The notes beneath the pieces were generated by a model, which worked only from the letters and a program-made list of their open reading frames with translations, was not told where the DNA came from and did no database searches. From DASXRC01 sp036506795 (GTDB lineage Bacteria; Actinomycetota; Actinomycetes; Mycobacteriales; Micromonosporaceae): a stretch of DNA of 33,546 nucleotides. The first letter of the stretch is position 1. Every line of letters begins with the position of its first letter. The stretch covers positions 1-33,546 of the forward strand of contig DASXRC010000146.1 of the NCBI GenBank assembly GCA_036506795.1, written 5' to 3'. This document shows positions 1 through 9,100 of the stretch, piece by piece. Made by a program: the position numbers and the translations under genes.

Positions 1-636
1 CTCGCGCTCCACGGTGGACTTCAGCTCGGCCACCTCGTGCGCCGTGACGGTACGCAGCTGCTTGGTCTCGCGCTCGGCGTCGGCGCGCAGCGTGTCGGCC
101 TCGCGGCGGGCCTGCACCCGCACCTCGGCCGCCTCGCGCTCCCCGGCCGTGCGGACGTTACCGGCCTCGCGTTCCGCGCTCGCCTTCATGGCGGCGGCCT
201 CGGCCCGGGCCTTGTCGGTGATCTCGCGCGCCTCGAGCCGGGCCGCGGAGAGGATCCCCTCAGCCTCCCGCTTCGACTCGCCGCGGTGGTCGTTGGCCTG
301 CTCCTCGGCCAGCCGGAGGATCTGCTCGACCCGCGTGCCGAGACCGGACAGCGTCGGGCGGCTGTTCTCCTCGAGCTGTTTGTTCGTGTCGGTGAGCTTC
401 TGCTCCATCGAGCTGACCCGCTGCTCGGCCTGGCGGAGCCGACGCTGGGCGTCGTTCATCCGCTGCTCGGCCTCGCCACGCGCCTGCTCGGACTGGGCGA
501 GCGCGGCGGTCAGCCGCTGCAGGGATTCGTCGACCTGGTGGCGGTCATACCCGCGGAGCACCACCGTGAAGTCGGTGGGGGAATTGTTCTCGAAGAACGC
601 GAGGGAAGAAGACTGCTGCTGAGGCTGCTGGGGCAT
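1..636 (-). CDS. filP: FilP-like DivIVA-domain coiled-coil cytoskeletal protein (3' end cut by window)
   Basis: The gene starts at ATG 636-634, preceded by CCAGGATGTGCCA, which gives a usable AGGA ribosome site. Its 212 visible codons run off the left edge. After a Gln-rich tip (MPQQPQQQ), residues about 16-35 hold the DivIVA-type pole-binding motif (FTVVLRGYDRHQVDE). A block GLGTRVEQILRLAEE near residues 98-112 closely resembles what I recall of Streptomyces FilP. The rest is Ala/Glu/Arg-rich heptad coiled coil with no predicted membrane segment. FilP forms intermediate-filament-like networks at hyphal tips together with DivIVA and Scy. The family assignment is strong. The exact orthology (FilP rather than Scy or another DivIVA-domain paralogue) is inferred from motif similarity and from the epimerase/thiolase/meaB neighbourhood. 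Confidence 0.75.
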   Translation of the reverse strand, partial: MPQQPQQQSSSLAFFENNSPTDFTVVLRGYDRHQVDESLQRLTAALAQSEQARGEAEQRMNDAQRRLRQAEQRVSSMEQKLTDTNKQLEENSRPTLSGLGTRVEQILRLAEEQANDHRGESKREAEGILSAARLEAREITDKARAEAAAMKASAEREAGNVRTAGEREAAEVRVQARREADTLRADAERETKQLRTVTAHEVAELKSTVERE

Positions 637-683
637 TGGCACATCCTGGCAGACGCCCCTGGGTTCTTCGCAAGGGCATGCCG

Positions 684-712
684 GGCCTATCGCACACACT
701 TAACATGGTCAA
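684..712 (-). promoter_or_regulatory. Candidate promoter of the filP-like gene
   Basis: Reading the minus strand, TTGACC (712-707) is followed after 17 bases by TAGGCC (689-684), about 47 bases before the filP-like ATG. The -35 is good and the -10 is poor (TAnnnT expected). The 274-base gap between ccr and this gene (637-910) shows no open frame with convincing codon bias, so a promoter here is expected, but this particular placement is tentative. Confidence 0.35.
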
Positions 713-910
713 CTTACGCAGTACATGCCCCGGCGCACAATAGGAACCGGTCTGTGCGCGTTCAGGGGCCGCCCGGCGTGCGGCCGCTGCGCCACGGCGT
801 ACGGATTCATGGTGGCCTGGACCTGCGGAAAAGGCCGCATCGGTGGGCGGACGCAGACCGGCCGTCCCGATTCCGACAGCCTCTCGGGTGATGGTTCGTC
901 GGACCTTCGG

Positions 911-2266
911 TCAGCGCCCGCGGAACCGGTCGATGGCCGCGCGGTGGCGGGCGCGGAACTCCGGTTCGCGGACGCCGAGTCCCTCCTCGGGCGACAGGCA
1001 CAACACGCCGACCTTGCCCTGGTGCAGGTTGCGGTGTACCTCGTACGCGGCTTGGCCGGTCTGCTCGAGCGGGTACGCGCGGGACAGCGTCGGGTGGATC
1101 CGGCCGAGCGCGATGAGCCGGTTGGCCTCCCACGCCTCGCGGTAGTTCGCGAAGTGACTGCCCACGATGCGCTTGAGGTTCATCCACAGATACCGGTTGT
1201 CGTACTGGTGGAGAAAGCCCGAGGTCGACGCGCAGGTGACGATCGTGCCGCCGCGCTTCGCGACGTACACGCTCACCCCGAACGTCTCCCGGCCCGGGTG
1301 CTCGAACACGATGTCGGGGTCGTCGCCATGGCTGAGCTCTCGGATCCGCTCGCCGAACCGACGCCACTCATCGGTGTCCTGGGTGTGCTCGTCGCGCCAG
1401 AACCGGTAGCCCTCGACCGCGCGGTCGATGACGTGCTCGGCGCCCATCCGCCGGCACAGCTCGGCCTTCTCTGGGCTCGACACCACGCAGACGGGGATCG
1501 CCCCACCGTTGAGCGCGAGTTGGGTGGCGTAGCTGCCGAGTCCGCCGGACGCCCCCCAGATCAGCACCAGGTCGCCCTGCTTCATGTTCGCGCCGTGCTG
1601 CGAGACCAGTTGGCGGTACGCCGTGGAGTTGACGAGGCCCGGACACGCGGCCTCCTCCCACGTGAGGTGGCGCGGCTTGGGCATCAGCTGGTTGGCCTTG
1701 ACCAGCGCGAGTTCGGCGAGTCCGCCGAAGTTCGTCTCGAACCCCCAGATGCGCTGCTGCGGGTCGAGCATCGTGTCGTCGTGGCCGGCCGCATCCTCGA
1801 GTTCCACCGAAAGGCAGTGCGCGACGACCTCGTCGCCCGGCCGCCACTTCGTCACGCCCGGGCCGACCCGCACCACGACGCCGGCCGCGTCGGAGCCGAC
1901 CGCGTGGTACGGCAGGTCGTGCCGTCGCGTGAGTTCGGAGAGCTTTCCGTACTTCCGCAGGAACGCGAACGTCGGTATCGGCTCGAAGATGCTCGTCCAC
2001 ACCGTGTTGTAGTTGATGGCGCTGGCCATCACCGCGATGAGCGCCTCGCCCGGTCCCACCTCGGGGGTGGGCACCTCCTGCACGTGCAGAGACTTGCGCG
2101 GGTCCTTGTCGCGGCTGGGCATGCCGTCGAAGATGGCGGTCTCGTCGGCGCGCACCACGACGGCGCGGTAGCTGTCGGGCACCGCCGCCGTAGCCAGGTT
2201 GGCGAGCTGGGTGTGCGGGTGCGCCGAGCCCTCGGCCGCGACGATCGTTTCGAGGATGTTCCGCAC
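911..2266 (-). CDS. ccr: Crotonyl-CoA carboxylase/reductase
   Basis: This is a 451-residue medium-chain dehydrogenase/reductase that reductively carboxylates crotonyl-CoA to ethylmalonyl-CoA using NADPH and CO2. It is the key step of the ethylmalonyl-CoA pathway and a source of polyketide extender units. The length matches the family (about 445-450). The CO2-pocket residues described for the Kitasatospora setae enzyme (Asn81, Phe170, Glu171, His365) are all present at a constant +6 offset: N87 in NYNTVW, F176-E177 in WGFETNF and H371 in GSHFANY. The nucleotide-binding loop is WGASGGLGS (about 237-245). The GTG start at 2266 is chosen because GGGAGG lies 6 bases upstream and the frame further upstream reads as low-complexity Arg-rich sequence. 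It ends 274 bases before the filP-like gene and follows the oxidoreductase gene by 101 bases. Confidence 0.95.
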   Translation of the reverse strand: MRNILETIVAAEGSAHPHTQLANLATAAVPDSYRAVVVRADETAIFDGMPSRDKDPRKSLHVQEVPTPEVGPGEALIAVMASAINYNTVWTSIFEPIPTFAFLRKYGKLSELTRRHDLPYHAVGSDAAGVVVRVGPGVTKWRPGDEVVAHCLSVELEDAAGHDDTMLDPQQRIWGFETNFGGLAELALVKANQLMPKPRHLTWEEAACPGLVNSTAYRQLVSQHGANMKQGDLVLIWGASGGLGSYATQLALNGGAIPVCVVSSPEKAELCRRMGAEHVIDRAVEGYRFWRDEHTQDTDEWRRFGERIRELSHGDDPDIVFEHPGRETFGVSVYVAKRGGTIVTCASTSGFLHQYDNRYLWMNLKRIVGSHFANYREAWEANRLIALGRIHPTLSRAYPLEQTGQAAYEVHRNLHQGKVGVLCLSPEEGLGVREPEFRARHRAAIDRFRGR

Positions 2267-2305
2267 GGCCGACCTCCCGCTCACGCGGATGCGCTTGTGC
2301 CGCCG

Positions 2306-2323
2306 AACGTTACTGCCCGGTAA
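2306..2323. promoter_or_regulatory. Candidate operator upstream of ccr
   Basis: The short leader of ccr contains TTAC-TGCCCG-GTAA (2310-2323), an interrupted palindrome of the size used by TetR-family acyl-CoA regulators. It is overlapped by AACGTTAC (2306-2313). The core TAACGTT recurs (on the other strand) in the epimerase/thiolase divergent region at 3849-3856. The arms are only 4 bp, so chance is possible. Confidence 0.3.
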
Positions 2324-2367
2324 GACGCCGGCGGAACGGTTGTGTGAAAAAGTGCACCGAACCTGAC

Positions 2368-3315
2368 TCAGTGTCCGGCCAGCCGCGCCACGATAGGCGC
2401 CGCCGCGTCGAGATTGCCGCCAAGATGGAAGTAGTTCACGGCGTACTGCTCGCGCAGCTCGATGAGCCGATCGACGCACGCGTCGACGCTGCCGTGCAAT
2501 ACCGCGGGCGAGTCGGCGAGTTCGTCGGCGGAGGCGACGGCCGCGAGGCTGGACGTCGACCGGTGGGTAAGGCCCCGGTGGCTCACCCGCACGTCCAGCA
2601 TGCTCAGCTGAAACTCCAGGCGGTCCGGGTCGCGGCCGGTGGCGCGGGCCGCCGAGCGGGCCCAGTGCAGCTTGCGGGCCAGGCCATCCGCGCTCAGCTC
2701 GGCCACCGCTCGCCCCCGCTCGACATCGGGGGTGAGCCGTGGATTAACGCCGACGATGTCCGCGGCGCGGCCGGCCAGTTCCAGCACGCGGCGCCCGCCG
2801 CCGCCGATCACGAGCGGTGGGCGGGGGCGCTGGACCGGCTTCGGGAGGCCGTCGAGGTCGGTGACCCGGTAGTGCAGGCCGTCGAAGGTGACGGGCTTGT
2901 CCTCGAAGAGGGCCGCGATCAGGTCGACCGCCTCGGCCAGTCGGGCGATGCGGACCGCGGGCGGGTCGAAGGTGCGCCCCACCGCGTCATAGTCGGCGCG
3001 CAGCCAGCCCGCGCCGAGGCCCACCTCCACCCGACCGCCGGAGAACACGTCGAGGTTCGCCATCGACTTGTGCAGCAGCGCGGGGTGCCGGAGGTCGTTG
3101 CAGAACACCATCGCGAGCACGCGCAGCCGCGTCGTGGCCTCCGCCGCGACGGTCATCGCGACGATCGGATCCATCGACCAGCCGCCGCCGAGGTGGTCGG
3201 AGATGGCGACCGAGCTGAAGCCGAGATCCTCGATCCGTCGGACCTCGTCGCGCCACTCGGCGGGCGGTCGGTTCAGCGTCGGCATCGACGCGGTGAACCG
3301 GAACGGCTGCGGCAC
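2368..3315 (-). CDS. LLM-class F420-dependent oxidoreductase (MSMEG_2516-like family)
   Basis: This is a 315-residue TIM-barrel protein of the luciferase-like monooxygenase superfamily, in the branch that uses deazaflavin F420. It opens with PQPFRFTASM, similar to the usual N terminus of this family (x-PFRFGV). Further family features are VAISDHLGGGWSMDP (about 36-50), FSGGRVEVGLGAGWL (about 91-105), PRPPLVIGGGGRRVLELA (about 164-181) and a C-terminal region that aligns the last barrel helix (YAVNYFHLGG). The start is GTG 3315-3313. The ATG at codon 11 would remove the first barrel strand. The upstream ribosome site (TTAGG) is weak. The gene lies between epimerase and ccr on the same strand, 36 and 101 bases away, so co-transcription is plausible. 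The substrate is unknown, and a direct role in acyl-CoA metabolism is only suggested by position. Confidence 0.85.
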   Translation of the reverse strand: MPQPFRFTASMPTLNRPPAEWRDEVRRIEDLGFSSVAISDHLGGGWSMDPIVAMTVAAEATTRLRVLAMVFCNDLRHPALLHKSMANLDVFSGGRVEVGLGAGWLRADYDAVGRTFDPPAVRIARLAEAVDLIAALFEDKPVTFDGLHYRVTDLDGLPKPVQRPRPPLVIGGGGRRVLELAGRAADIVGVNPRLTPDVERGRAVAELSADGLARKLHWARSAARATGRDPDRLEFQLSMLDVRVSHRGLTHRSTSSLAAVASADELADSPAVLHGSVDACVDRLIELREQYAVNYFHLGGNLDAAAPIVARLAGH

Positions 3316-3351
3316 ACCGGAAACCTAACCGCGACGGCCGTACGCCGCCTA

Positions 3352-3828
3352 TCAGGTATGTGACTGCGCGGGCTCAACCAGTTCGACGAGTACGCCGCCG
3401 GCGTCCTTGGGGTGGACGAAGTTGATCCTGGAGTCGGCGGTGCCCCGGCGCGGCTTGTCGTAGACCAGCCGAACCCCCCGCGCGCGCAGCGCGGCGCTGG
3501 CGGCGTCGATGTCCGCCACGGTGTACGCCACCTGTTGCACGCCCGGGCCGCTGCGGTCGAGGAACCTGCCGATGGTGGACTCCGGGGTGAGCGGGGCGAG
3601 CAACTGGACGCACCCGCCGGACGGGTCAGGCCCAACCGACATCATCGCCTCGCGTACGCCCTGATCGGTGTTGGTCTCGACGTGCACACACCGCATCCCG
3701 AAGACCCGCTGGTAGTACTCGATTGCCTCGTCCAGGTCGGGCACCGCGACGCCGACGTGGTCGATGCGCAGCAGCCCGATGTGTGTGACGTGATCCGCAC
3801 CGGGTCCGACCGGGGAGCGCTCTGCCAT
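3352..3828 (-). CDS. mce: Methylmalonyl-CoA (ethylmalonyl-CoA) epimerase
   Basis: This is a 158-residue VOC-fold enzyme that interconverts the (2R) and (2S) forms of methylmalonyl-CoA, and often ethylmalonyl-CoA, before the B12 mutases. The two-module fold is visible: RIDHVGVAVPDL (22-32) and GPGVQQVAYTVADI (94-107). By comparison with the Propionibacterium enzyme, the metal ligands are H24, Q75 (GCVQLLAP) and E149 (GVLVELVEP). The third ligand position, normally the second His of HH, is Gln here (Q98-Q99). As I recall, the mycobacterial homologue also has QQ. The loop RGTADSRINFVHPKDAGG (128-145) is typical. The start ATG 3828 has no strong ribosome site, and no in-frame alternative start lies before the first strand. 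The gene is divergent from the thiolase. Confidence 0.9.
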   Translation of the reverse strand: MAERSPVGPGADHVTHIGLLRIDHVGVAVPDLDEAIEYYQRVFGMRCVHVETNTDQGVREAMMSVGPDPSGGCVQLLAPLTPESTIGRFLDRSGPGVQQVAYTVADIDAASAALRARGVRLVYDKPRRGTADSRINFVHPKDAGGVLVELVEPAQSHT

Positions 3829-3848
3829 GGCGATAGTCTGACCCGAAC

Positions 3849-3856
3849 TAACGTTA
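3849..3856. promoter_or_regulatory. TAACGTTA palindrome between epimerase and thiolase genes
   Basis: The 113-base divergent region between mce and the thiolase carries a perfect 8-bp palindrome, TAACGTTA, within AACTAACGTTAAGG. It is one of the few A/T-rich spots in this region and sits 21 bases from the mce ATG, where it could govern one or both genes. The binding protein is unknown. Confidence 0.35.
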
Positions 3857-3941
3857 AGGCGTCGGGCAGGGTCCGGCGGGCAAGGCCGCCGCCGGGGAGG
3901 CCCGTCGGCGAGCCAGTGCCCACCCCTCGGAGGCGGTAACC

Positions 3942-5129
3942 ATGACCAGCTCGGTGATCGTCAGCGGCGCACGCACCCCGATGGGGCGCCTGCTCGGCAA
4001 CCTCAAGGACTTTCCGGCGACCAAGCTGGGCGGTTTTGCGATCAAAGCCGCGCTCGAGCGCGCCGGGGTGGCGCCGGATCGGGTGCAGTACGTGATCATG
4101 GGCCAGGTGCTGCAGGCCGGCGCCGGCCAGATCCCGGCGCGGCAGGCCGCGTACGAGGCGGGCATCCCGATGACGGTGCCGGCCCTGACGGTCAACAAGG
4201 TGTGCCTATCCGGCCTGGACGCCATCGCGCTCGCCGACCAGCTGATCCGGGCCGGCGAGTTCGAGATCGTGGTCGCCGGCGGCATGGAGTCGATGACCAA
4301 CGCCCCTCATCTGTTGATGGGCCAGCGCGAGGGCTACAAATACGGCGACGTGGTCATCAAGGACCACATGGCCCTGGACGGGCTCACCGACGTCTGGGAC
4401 CGCTGTTCGATGGGCGAGTCGACCGAGCGGCACGGCGCCACGCTGGGCATCAGCCGCGAGGAGCAGGACGCGTTCGCGGCGGCCAGCCACCAGCAGGCCG
4501 CGGCGGCCCAGAAGAACGGTGCGTTCGCCGAGGAGATCACGCCGGTGGAGATCCAGCAGCGTCGGGGTGACCCGATCGTGGTCACCGAGGACGAGGGCAT
4601 CCGCCCGGACACCACCGTGGAGTCGCTGGCCAAGCTGCGCCCGGCATTCACGCAGGACGGCACGATCACCGCGGGCAGCTCCTCGCCGATCTCCGATGGC
4701 GCGGCCGCGGTGGTCGTGATGAGCAAGGAAAAGGCATCCGAGCTCGGGCTGACGTGGCTAGCCGAGATCGGCGCGCACGGGAACGTCGCCGGGCCGGACA
4801 GCTCCCTGCACTCGCAGCCGGCAAACGCCATCCGCCACGCGTTGGCCAAGGAGGGCCTCAGCCCCGCCGACCTCGACCTCATCGAGATCAACGAGGCGTT
4901 CGCCGCGGTCGGCATCCAGTCCACTCGCGAGCTGGGCGTGGACCCCGCGATCGTCAACGTCAACGGCGGCGCAATCGCGCTCGGCCACCCGATCGGCATG
5001 TCCGGCGCGCGGCTGGCACTCACGCTCGCGCTCGAGCTGCGCCGCCGCGGCGGTGGCATCGGGGCGGCGGCGCTCTGCGGCGGCGGCGGCCAGGGCGACG
5101 CGCTGATCCTGCGCGTACCAACCGCGTGA
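3942..5129 (+). CDS. Acetyl-CoA C-acetyltransferase (thiolase II)
   Basis: This is a 395-residue biosynthetic thiolase that condenses two acetyl-CoA into acetoacetyl-CoA, the entry step toward crotonyl-CoA and hence the neighbouring ccr. The catalytic set is complete: nucleophile C88 (VNKVCLSG), N317 (INEAFA), H349 (ALGHPIGMSGAR) and the acid/base C379 (LCGGGGQGDA). The length is normal for the family. The start ATG 3942 is supported by CGGAGG about 8 bases upstream. The stop overlaps the GTG of meaB by four bases (GTGA), so the two are translationally coupled. It is divergent from the epimerase gene. In Streptomyces coelicolor the same pair (recalled as SCO5398/SCO5399) is adjacent. Confidence 0.95.
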   Translation: MTSSVIVSGARTPMGRLLGNLKDFPATKLGGFAIKAALERAGVAPDRVQYVIMGQVLQAGAGQIPARQAAYEAGIPMTVPALTVNKVCLSGLDAIALADQLIRAGEFEIVVAGGMESMTNAPHLLMGQREGYKYGDVVIKDHMALDGLTDVWDRCSMGESTERHGATLGISREEQDAFAAASHQQAAAAQKNGAFAEEITPVEIQQRRGDPIVVTEDEGIRPDTTVESLAKLRPAFTQDGTITAGSSSPISDGAAAVVVMSKEKASELGLTWLAEIGAHGNVAGPDSSLHSQPANAIRHALAKEGLSPADLDLIEINEAFAAVGIQSTRELGVDPAIVNVNGGAIALGHPIGMSGARLALTLALELRRRGGGIGAAALCGGGGQGDALILRVPTA

Positions 5130-6100
5130 GTTCGACCCCGTTGCGTCGCAGCCGAGACGTGCCGACGCTGGTCGCGCAGGCACGCGCGGGTGACCCCCGC
5201 GCGGTGGCCAGGCTGGTCAGCCTCGTCGAGAACGGCGACGACGCGCTGCCGAACATCGCCCGCGCGCTGACGCCGCACACTGGCCAGGCTCAGGTGATCG
5301 GCCTGACCGGTTCGCCGGGGGTCGGCAAGTCGACCATCACGAACGAACTGGTCCGGGAGTTCCGCCGCACCGACCGCCGGGTCGGCGTGCTGGCGGTCGA
5401 CCCATCCAGCCCGTTCACGGGCGGGGCCATCCTTGGCGACCGGGTGCGCATGCAGGACCATGCCACCGACCCCGGCGTCTACATCCGGTCGATGTCGAGC
5501 CGCGGCCACCTGGGTGGGCTGGCGGCGGCGACTCCGCAGGCGGTACGCGTGCTCGAGGGCGCCGGCTGCGACGTCGTGCTCGTCGAGACGGTCGGTGTCG
5601 GGCAGGCGGAGGTGGAGGTCGCCAGCCTCGCTGACACGACGCTCGTCCTCCTCGCCCCGGGGATGGGCGACGCGATCCAGGCGGTGAAGGCGGGCATCCT
5701 CGAGATCGCGGACGTCTTCGTCGTGAACAAGGCGGACCGGGACGGGGCCGACGCGACGTACCGCGACATCCAGGGCATGATCGGGCTGGCGGAGCGCGGA
5801 CCGGGCGAGTGGCGCCCGCAGGTCGTGCGCGCGGTGGCGGTCCGCAGCGAGGGCATTGACGACGTCGTGGCCGCGATCGACAAGCATCGTGCCTGGTTGG
5901 AGGCTCACGGCGAGCTACGCCGCCGGCGCGAGACCAGGGCGGCCGCCGAAGTCGAGGCGATCGCGCTCGGCACCCTCCGCGACCGGATGGGTTCTCTGCG
6001 CGATGGTGCGGCGCTTCCCGCGCTGGCCGCCAAGGTGGCCGCCGGCGAACTTGACCCGTATGCCGCGGCATCCGAGCTTCTCGACAGCCTGGACGTCTAG
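5126..6100 (+). CDS. meaB: MeaB-type GTPase, chaperone of B12-dependent acyl-CoA mutases
   Basis: This 324-residue G3E-family G protein loads and protects adenosylcobalamin in methylmalonyl-CoA-type mutases. Walker A is GSPGVGKST (62-70). The switch regions are DPSSPFTGGAILGDR and ETVGVGQAEVE, and the guanine-specificity motif is NKAD. The C-terminal helical dimerisation arm is present (about 265-324). The GTG start at 5126 overlaps the thiolase stop, and the length (family about 320) agrees. The frame stays open upstream, but that part is only the shifted thiolase sequence. The client could be isobutyryl-CoA mutase (icmA lies 5.4 kb downstream), a methylmalonyl-CoA mutase or an ethylmalonyl-CoA mutase outside the window. 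Confidence 0.93.
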   Translation: MSSTPLRRSRDVPTLVAQARAGDPRAVARLVSLVENGDDALPNIARALTPHTGQAQVIGLTGSPGVGKSTITNELVREFRRTDRRVGVLAVDPSSPFTGGAILGDRVRMQDHATDPGVYIRSMSSRGHLGGLAAATPQAVRVLEGAGCDVVLVETVGVGQAEVEVASLADTTLVLLAPGMGDAIQAVKAGILEIADVFVVNKADRDGADATYRDIQGMIGLAERGPGEWRPQVVRAVAVRSEGIDDVVAAIDKHRAWLEAHGELRRRRETRAAAEVEAIALGTLRDRMGSLRDGAALPALAAKVAAGELDPYAAASELLDSLDV

Positions 6101-6178
6101 TTAGGGTGTGCCGGGTCGGTGCTCATCCGGCCGGCAGGTCGGTGCTGCACCGGGCGGCACCCCAGGGGAGGAACGACG

Positions 6179-9100
6179 TTGACGGGCTGGACCGTCATGC
6201 TACGCGGAATCAGGTACCGCGCCGGCCGATCGCTGGTCGTCCTGTTGCTCGGCGCCGCGGCCACGACCGCTGCGGTGCTGGCGCCGACGTACACCCGGGC
6301 AGCGCAGCAATCGGTCCTCACTGATGGCCTCCGCAACGCGCCGCCGTCCGCCACGGCCCTCGTCGCCGTCGCGGAGGGCACGGCGGACTCGGCCCCGGCT
6401 GCGCACAACGCGACGGGGGACGCGCGGGCGCTGATCAAGGGCTCGCTGACCCGGCATCCCGTCCTCAACGGCCTGGTCGGCACCGGGGTCGCCGGTGTCG
6501 ACGCCGACACGACGATCGGTGGCGAGAGCGAGCCGCTCGCCGCCCGCCTCGCGTACCGGGACAACGTCTGCGCGCACCTGCGCCTCGAAGGCGAGTGCCC
6601 GATCGACTCCGGCCAGGTGCTGGTCAGCAAGCGCACGGCGGACGCGTACGGCATCGGGGTGGGCGACGAGCTGGACCTGCGCTTCGCGAACGTGCCCGGT
6701 GGGCGTACGCACGGGTTCGAGGTCGTTGGCCTCTACACGCCCATCGACCAGAACGCCGGGTACTGGGGCCCGACCGGTTACTTCACCGGCGGCGCGGGCA
6801 GCCCCGAGGCGTCGGCGACCCGAGTCGACGCCGTCTTCACCGGGGACGAGGACGACGTACGCCTCGAGTCAGGCGCCACCGTGAGCATGCGGCTGGAGTA
6901 CCCGTTGCGCGCCGACGAGGTCCAGCTGGGCGAGGTCGACCGGGTACGAGCTGACCTCGGCGCGGTCGACGCCGACCTCGGCGTCCAGGAGCTGGACCTG
7001 CGCACCGAGCTGCCGTCCATTCTCGACGAGGTCAGCATCGACCAGCGAGCCATCGGGCGGACCGTGCCGATCATTGCGGTGCCCCTCGTACTCCTCTGCT
7101 GGTTCGTGCTATTCCTGCTCGTCGCGTCGTTGGTCGAGGAGCGCGGACCGGAGATCGCGCTGGCCAAGCTGCGTGGATTCCCCGCTGGTCGGGTGGCCCG
7201 GTTCGGACTGGGCGAGGTGCTGCTGCTCGTCATGCTTAGCGCCCCGGTCGGGGTGGTCGCCGGCCTCGCGCTGGTCGAACTCGCGGCGCGTTTCGTGCTC
7301 GCCGAGGGCACCCACGCCGAGGTCCGCTCGCCAGTCTTCGCGGCCGCCGTGGGCGCACTGCTCGCGGCCGGCCTGGCCGCGCTGCTGGCCGGGCGGCGTA
7401 CCCTTCGCAAGCCGGTCCTCTCGTTGTTACGCCGGGTGCCGGCCCGTGGGCGATGGCAGGCCGGGCTGGCCGAGGGCGTCGTCGTCGCGCTGGCCGCCGC
7501 CTCCCTCTTTGCCGCGCTGGGCGACCGCACCGCGCCGCTGGCCCTGCTCGCCCCGCCACTGCTCGCCGTCGTCGCCGGCATTGCCGCCGGCCGGCTACTC
7601 GGCATCTGGTCGCGGCTGCGGTTGACCGTCGCCCGCCGGCGCGGCCGCATCCCGGGGCTGCTCTCGGCCGCTCAGCTCGCCCGACGGCCGACCGCCCACC
7701 GCGCGGTCGTAGTCGTGACGGTCGCCGTCGCCCTGCTCGCGTTTGCCGCCACCGCCTGGGACGTCGCGGCGCAGGCCCGGCGCGACCACGCCATCGATGC
7801 GTTGGGCGCGGACCGGGTGTACTCGGTGACGGCCGCCCATCCCGACGCGCTCATCGAGGCGGTGCACGGCGCCGACCCGAGCGGATCGTCCATGGCGGTG
7901 GTCCGCTCGGCAGAGCAGTACAACGGGGCACAGGTCGAGCTGATCGGCGTACAGGCGCCGCTGCTAACGAAGGTCGTGCAGTGGCGCGGCCAGGATCGCG
8001 ACCGGGTGAGCGGGATCGCGGCGGCGCTCCGACCGGACTCGGCCGTCGATCCCCTTGAGCTGGATGGCCGGGTTGGCGTGCAGGTCCGGGTGCGGGCGAT
8101 CGGCGCCGGGCAGGCGCGCCTCGGCGCGATCGTGTCGGTGCCCGGCGAACCCCCGACCACGGTGTCGCTGGGCCTGCTGTCCCGAAGCATCGTGGCCTAT
8201 TCGGCCGCGGTGCCTGACTGCGCCGACGGGTGCCGGCTGATCGGGTTGAGCGTCAGCCGCGCCGGAGCCACCACCGCGCCACTCGCGGTCGACCTGGACG
8301 TACGGGAGATCCGTTCCGGCGCCGGCCGGCTGCCGGCCCGCCTCGAGGACCGGAACGCGTGGCGAGCGCTGCCGGATCGCGCGCCCGGCGCCAAGGTCGC
8401 CGCCACCCCGGGCGCACCGCTGCGGTTGACGGCCAGCGGGGTCACCCGCGGGGATGTCGTGCTCGCGCACCTCGACGCACCAGAGGCGCTGCCGGCCGTA
8501 CTCGCCGGGCGCGCGCCGGCCGAGGACGACCGCGCCACGGAGTTCAGCTTCCCCGGCTTCGCCCAGTCGCCGCAGCCGTTCACGGTGGCCCGGCGGACCA
8601 CGGTGCTGCCCCGAGCGGGCACCCACGGTCTGCTCTTCGACCTCGACTACGCGGTCCGCGCCGCGGAGCAGACCGCGAGCCTCGCGGACAGCACCGAGCT
8701 GCGGTACGAGGTGTGGGCCAACGGGAACGCCCCGGCCGACCTCGATCGGCGCCTGGCCCAGGCCGGAGTGCAGGTGCTGCGCGCTCAGACGATGGCCGAT
8801 GAGCTGGACCGGCTGGGTCGGCGCGCTCCGGCGCTCGGGCTCTGGCTGTACCTGCTTGCCGGGGCAGCGGCCGTCCTGCTCGCCGTCGGGGTGGTGTTGC
8901 TCACGGCGTACATCGGCGCGGACGGTCGCCGGTACGAGCTGGCCGCGCTGCGCGTGGTCGGCGTACGCCGTCGGCTGCTGCGCCGCGGCGTCCTGCGGGA
9001 ACAGCTCGCGCTGCTCGGCATGCCGTTGGTCGTCGGCTTCGCGGTCGGGGTGGCCGGGGCCATCCTCATGCTCCCCGGCATCCCGCTGGTGGCTGTCGAT

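Noticed and set aside
674..730. GGGCATG ... CATGCCC inverted repeat bracketing the candidate filP promoter
   Set aside because: The arms are only 7 bp with a 43-base spacing in G/C-rich DNA; expected by chance often enough to be uninformative.
725..2323. Long plus-strand open frame opposite ccr (and similar ones opposite the PBP gene, the GH3 gene and the IlvG-like gene)
   Set aside because: They mirror the third-position G/C bias of strongly supported genes on the other strand, encode Arg/His/Val-rich low-complexity protein, and show no family motif or ribosome site.
4096..4102. GATCATG occurrences inside coding regions as further copies of the intergenic palindrome
   Set aside because: They lack the paired arm and are explained by codon sequence (for example in the thiolase gene).
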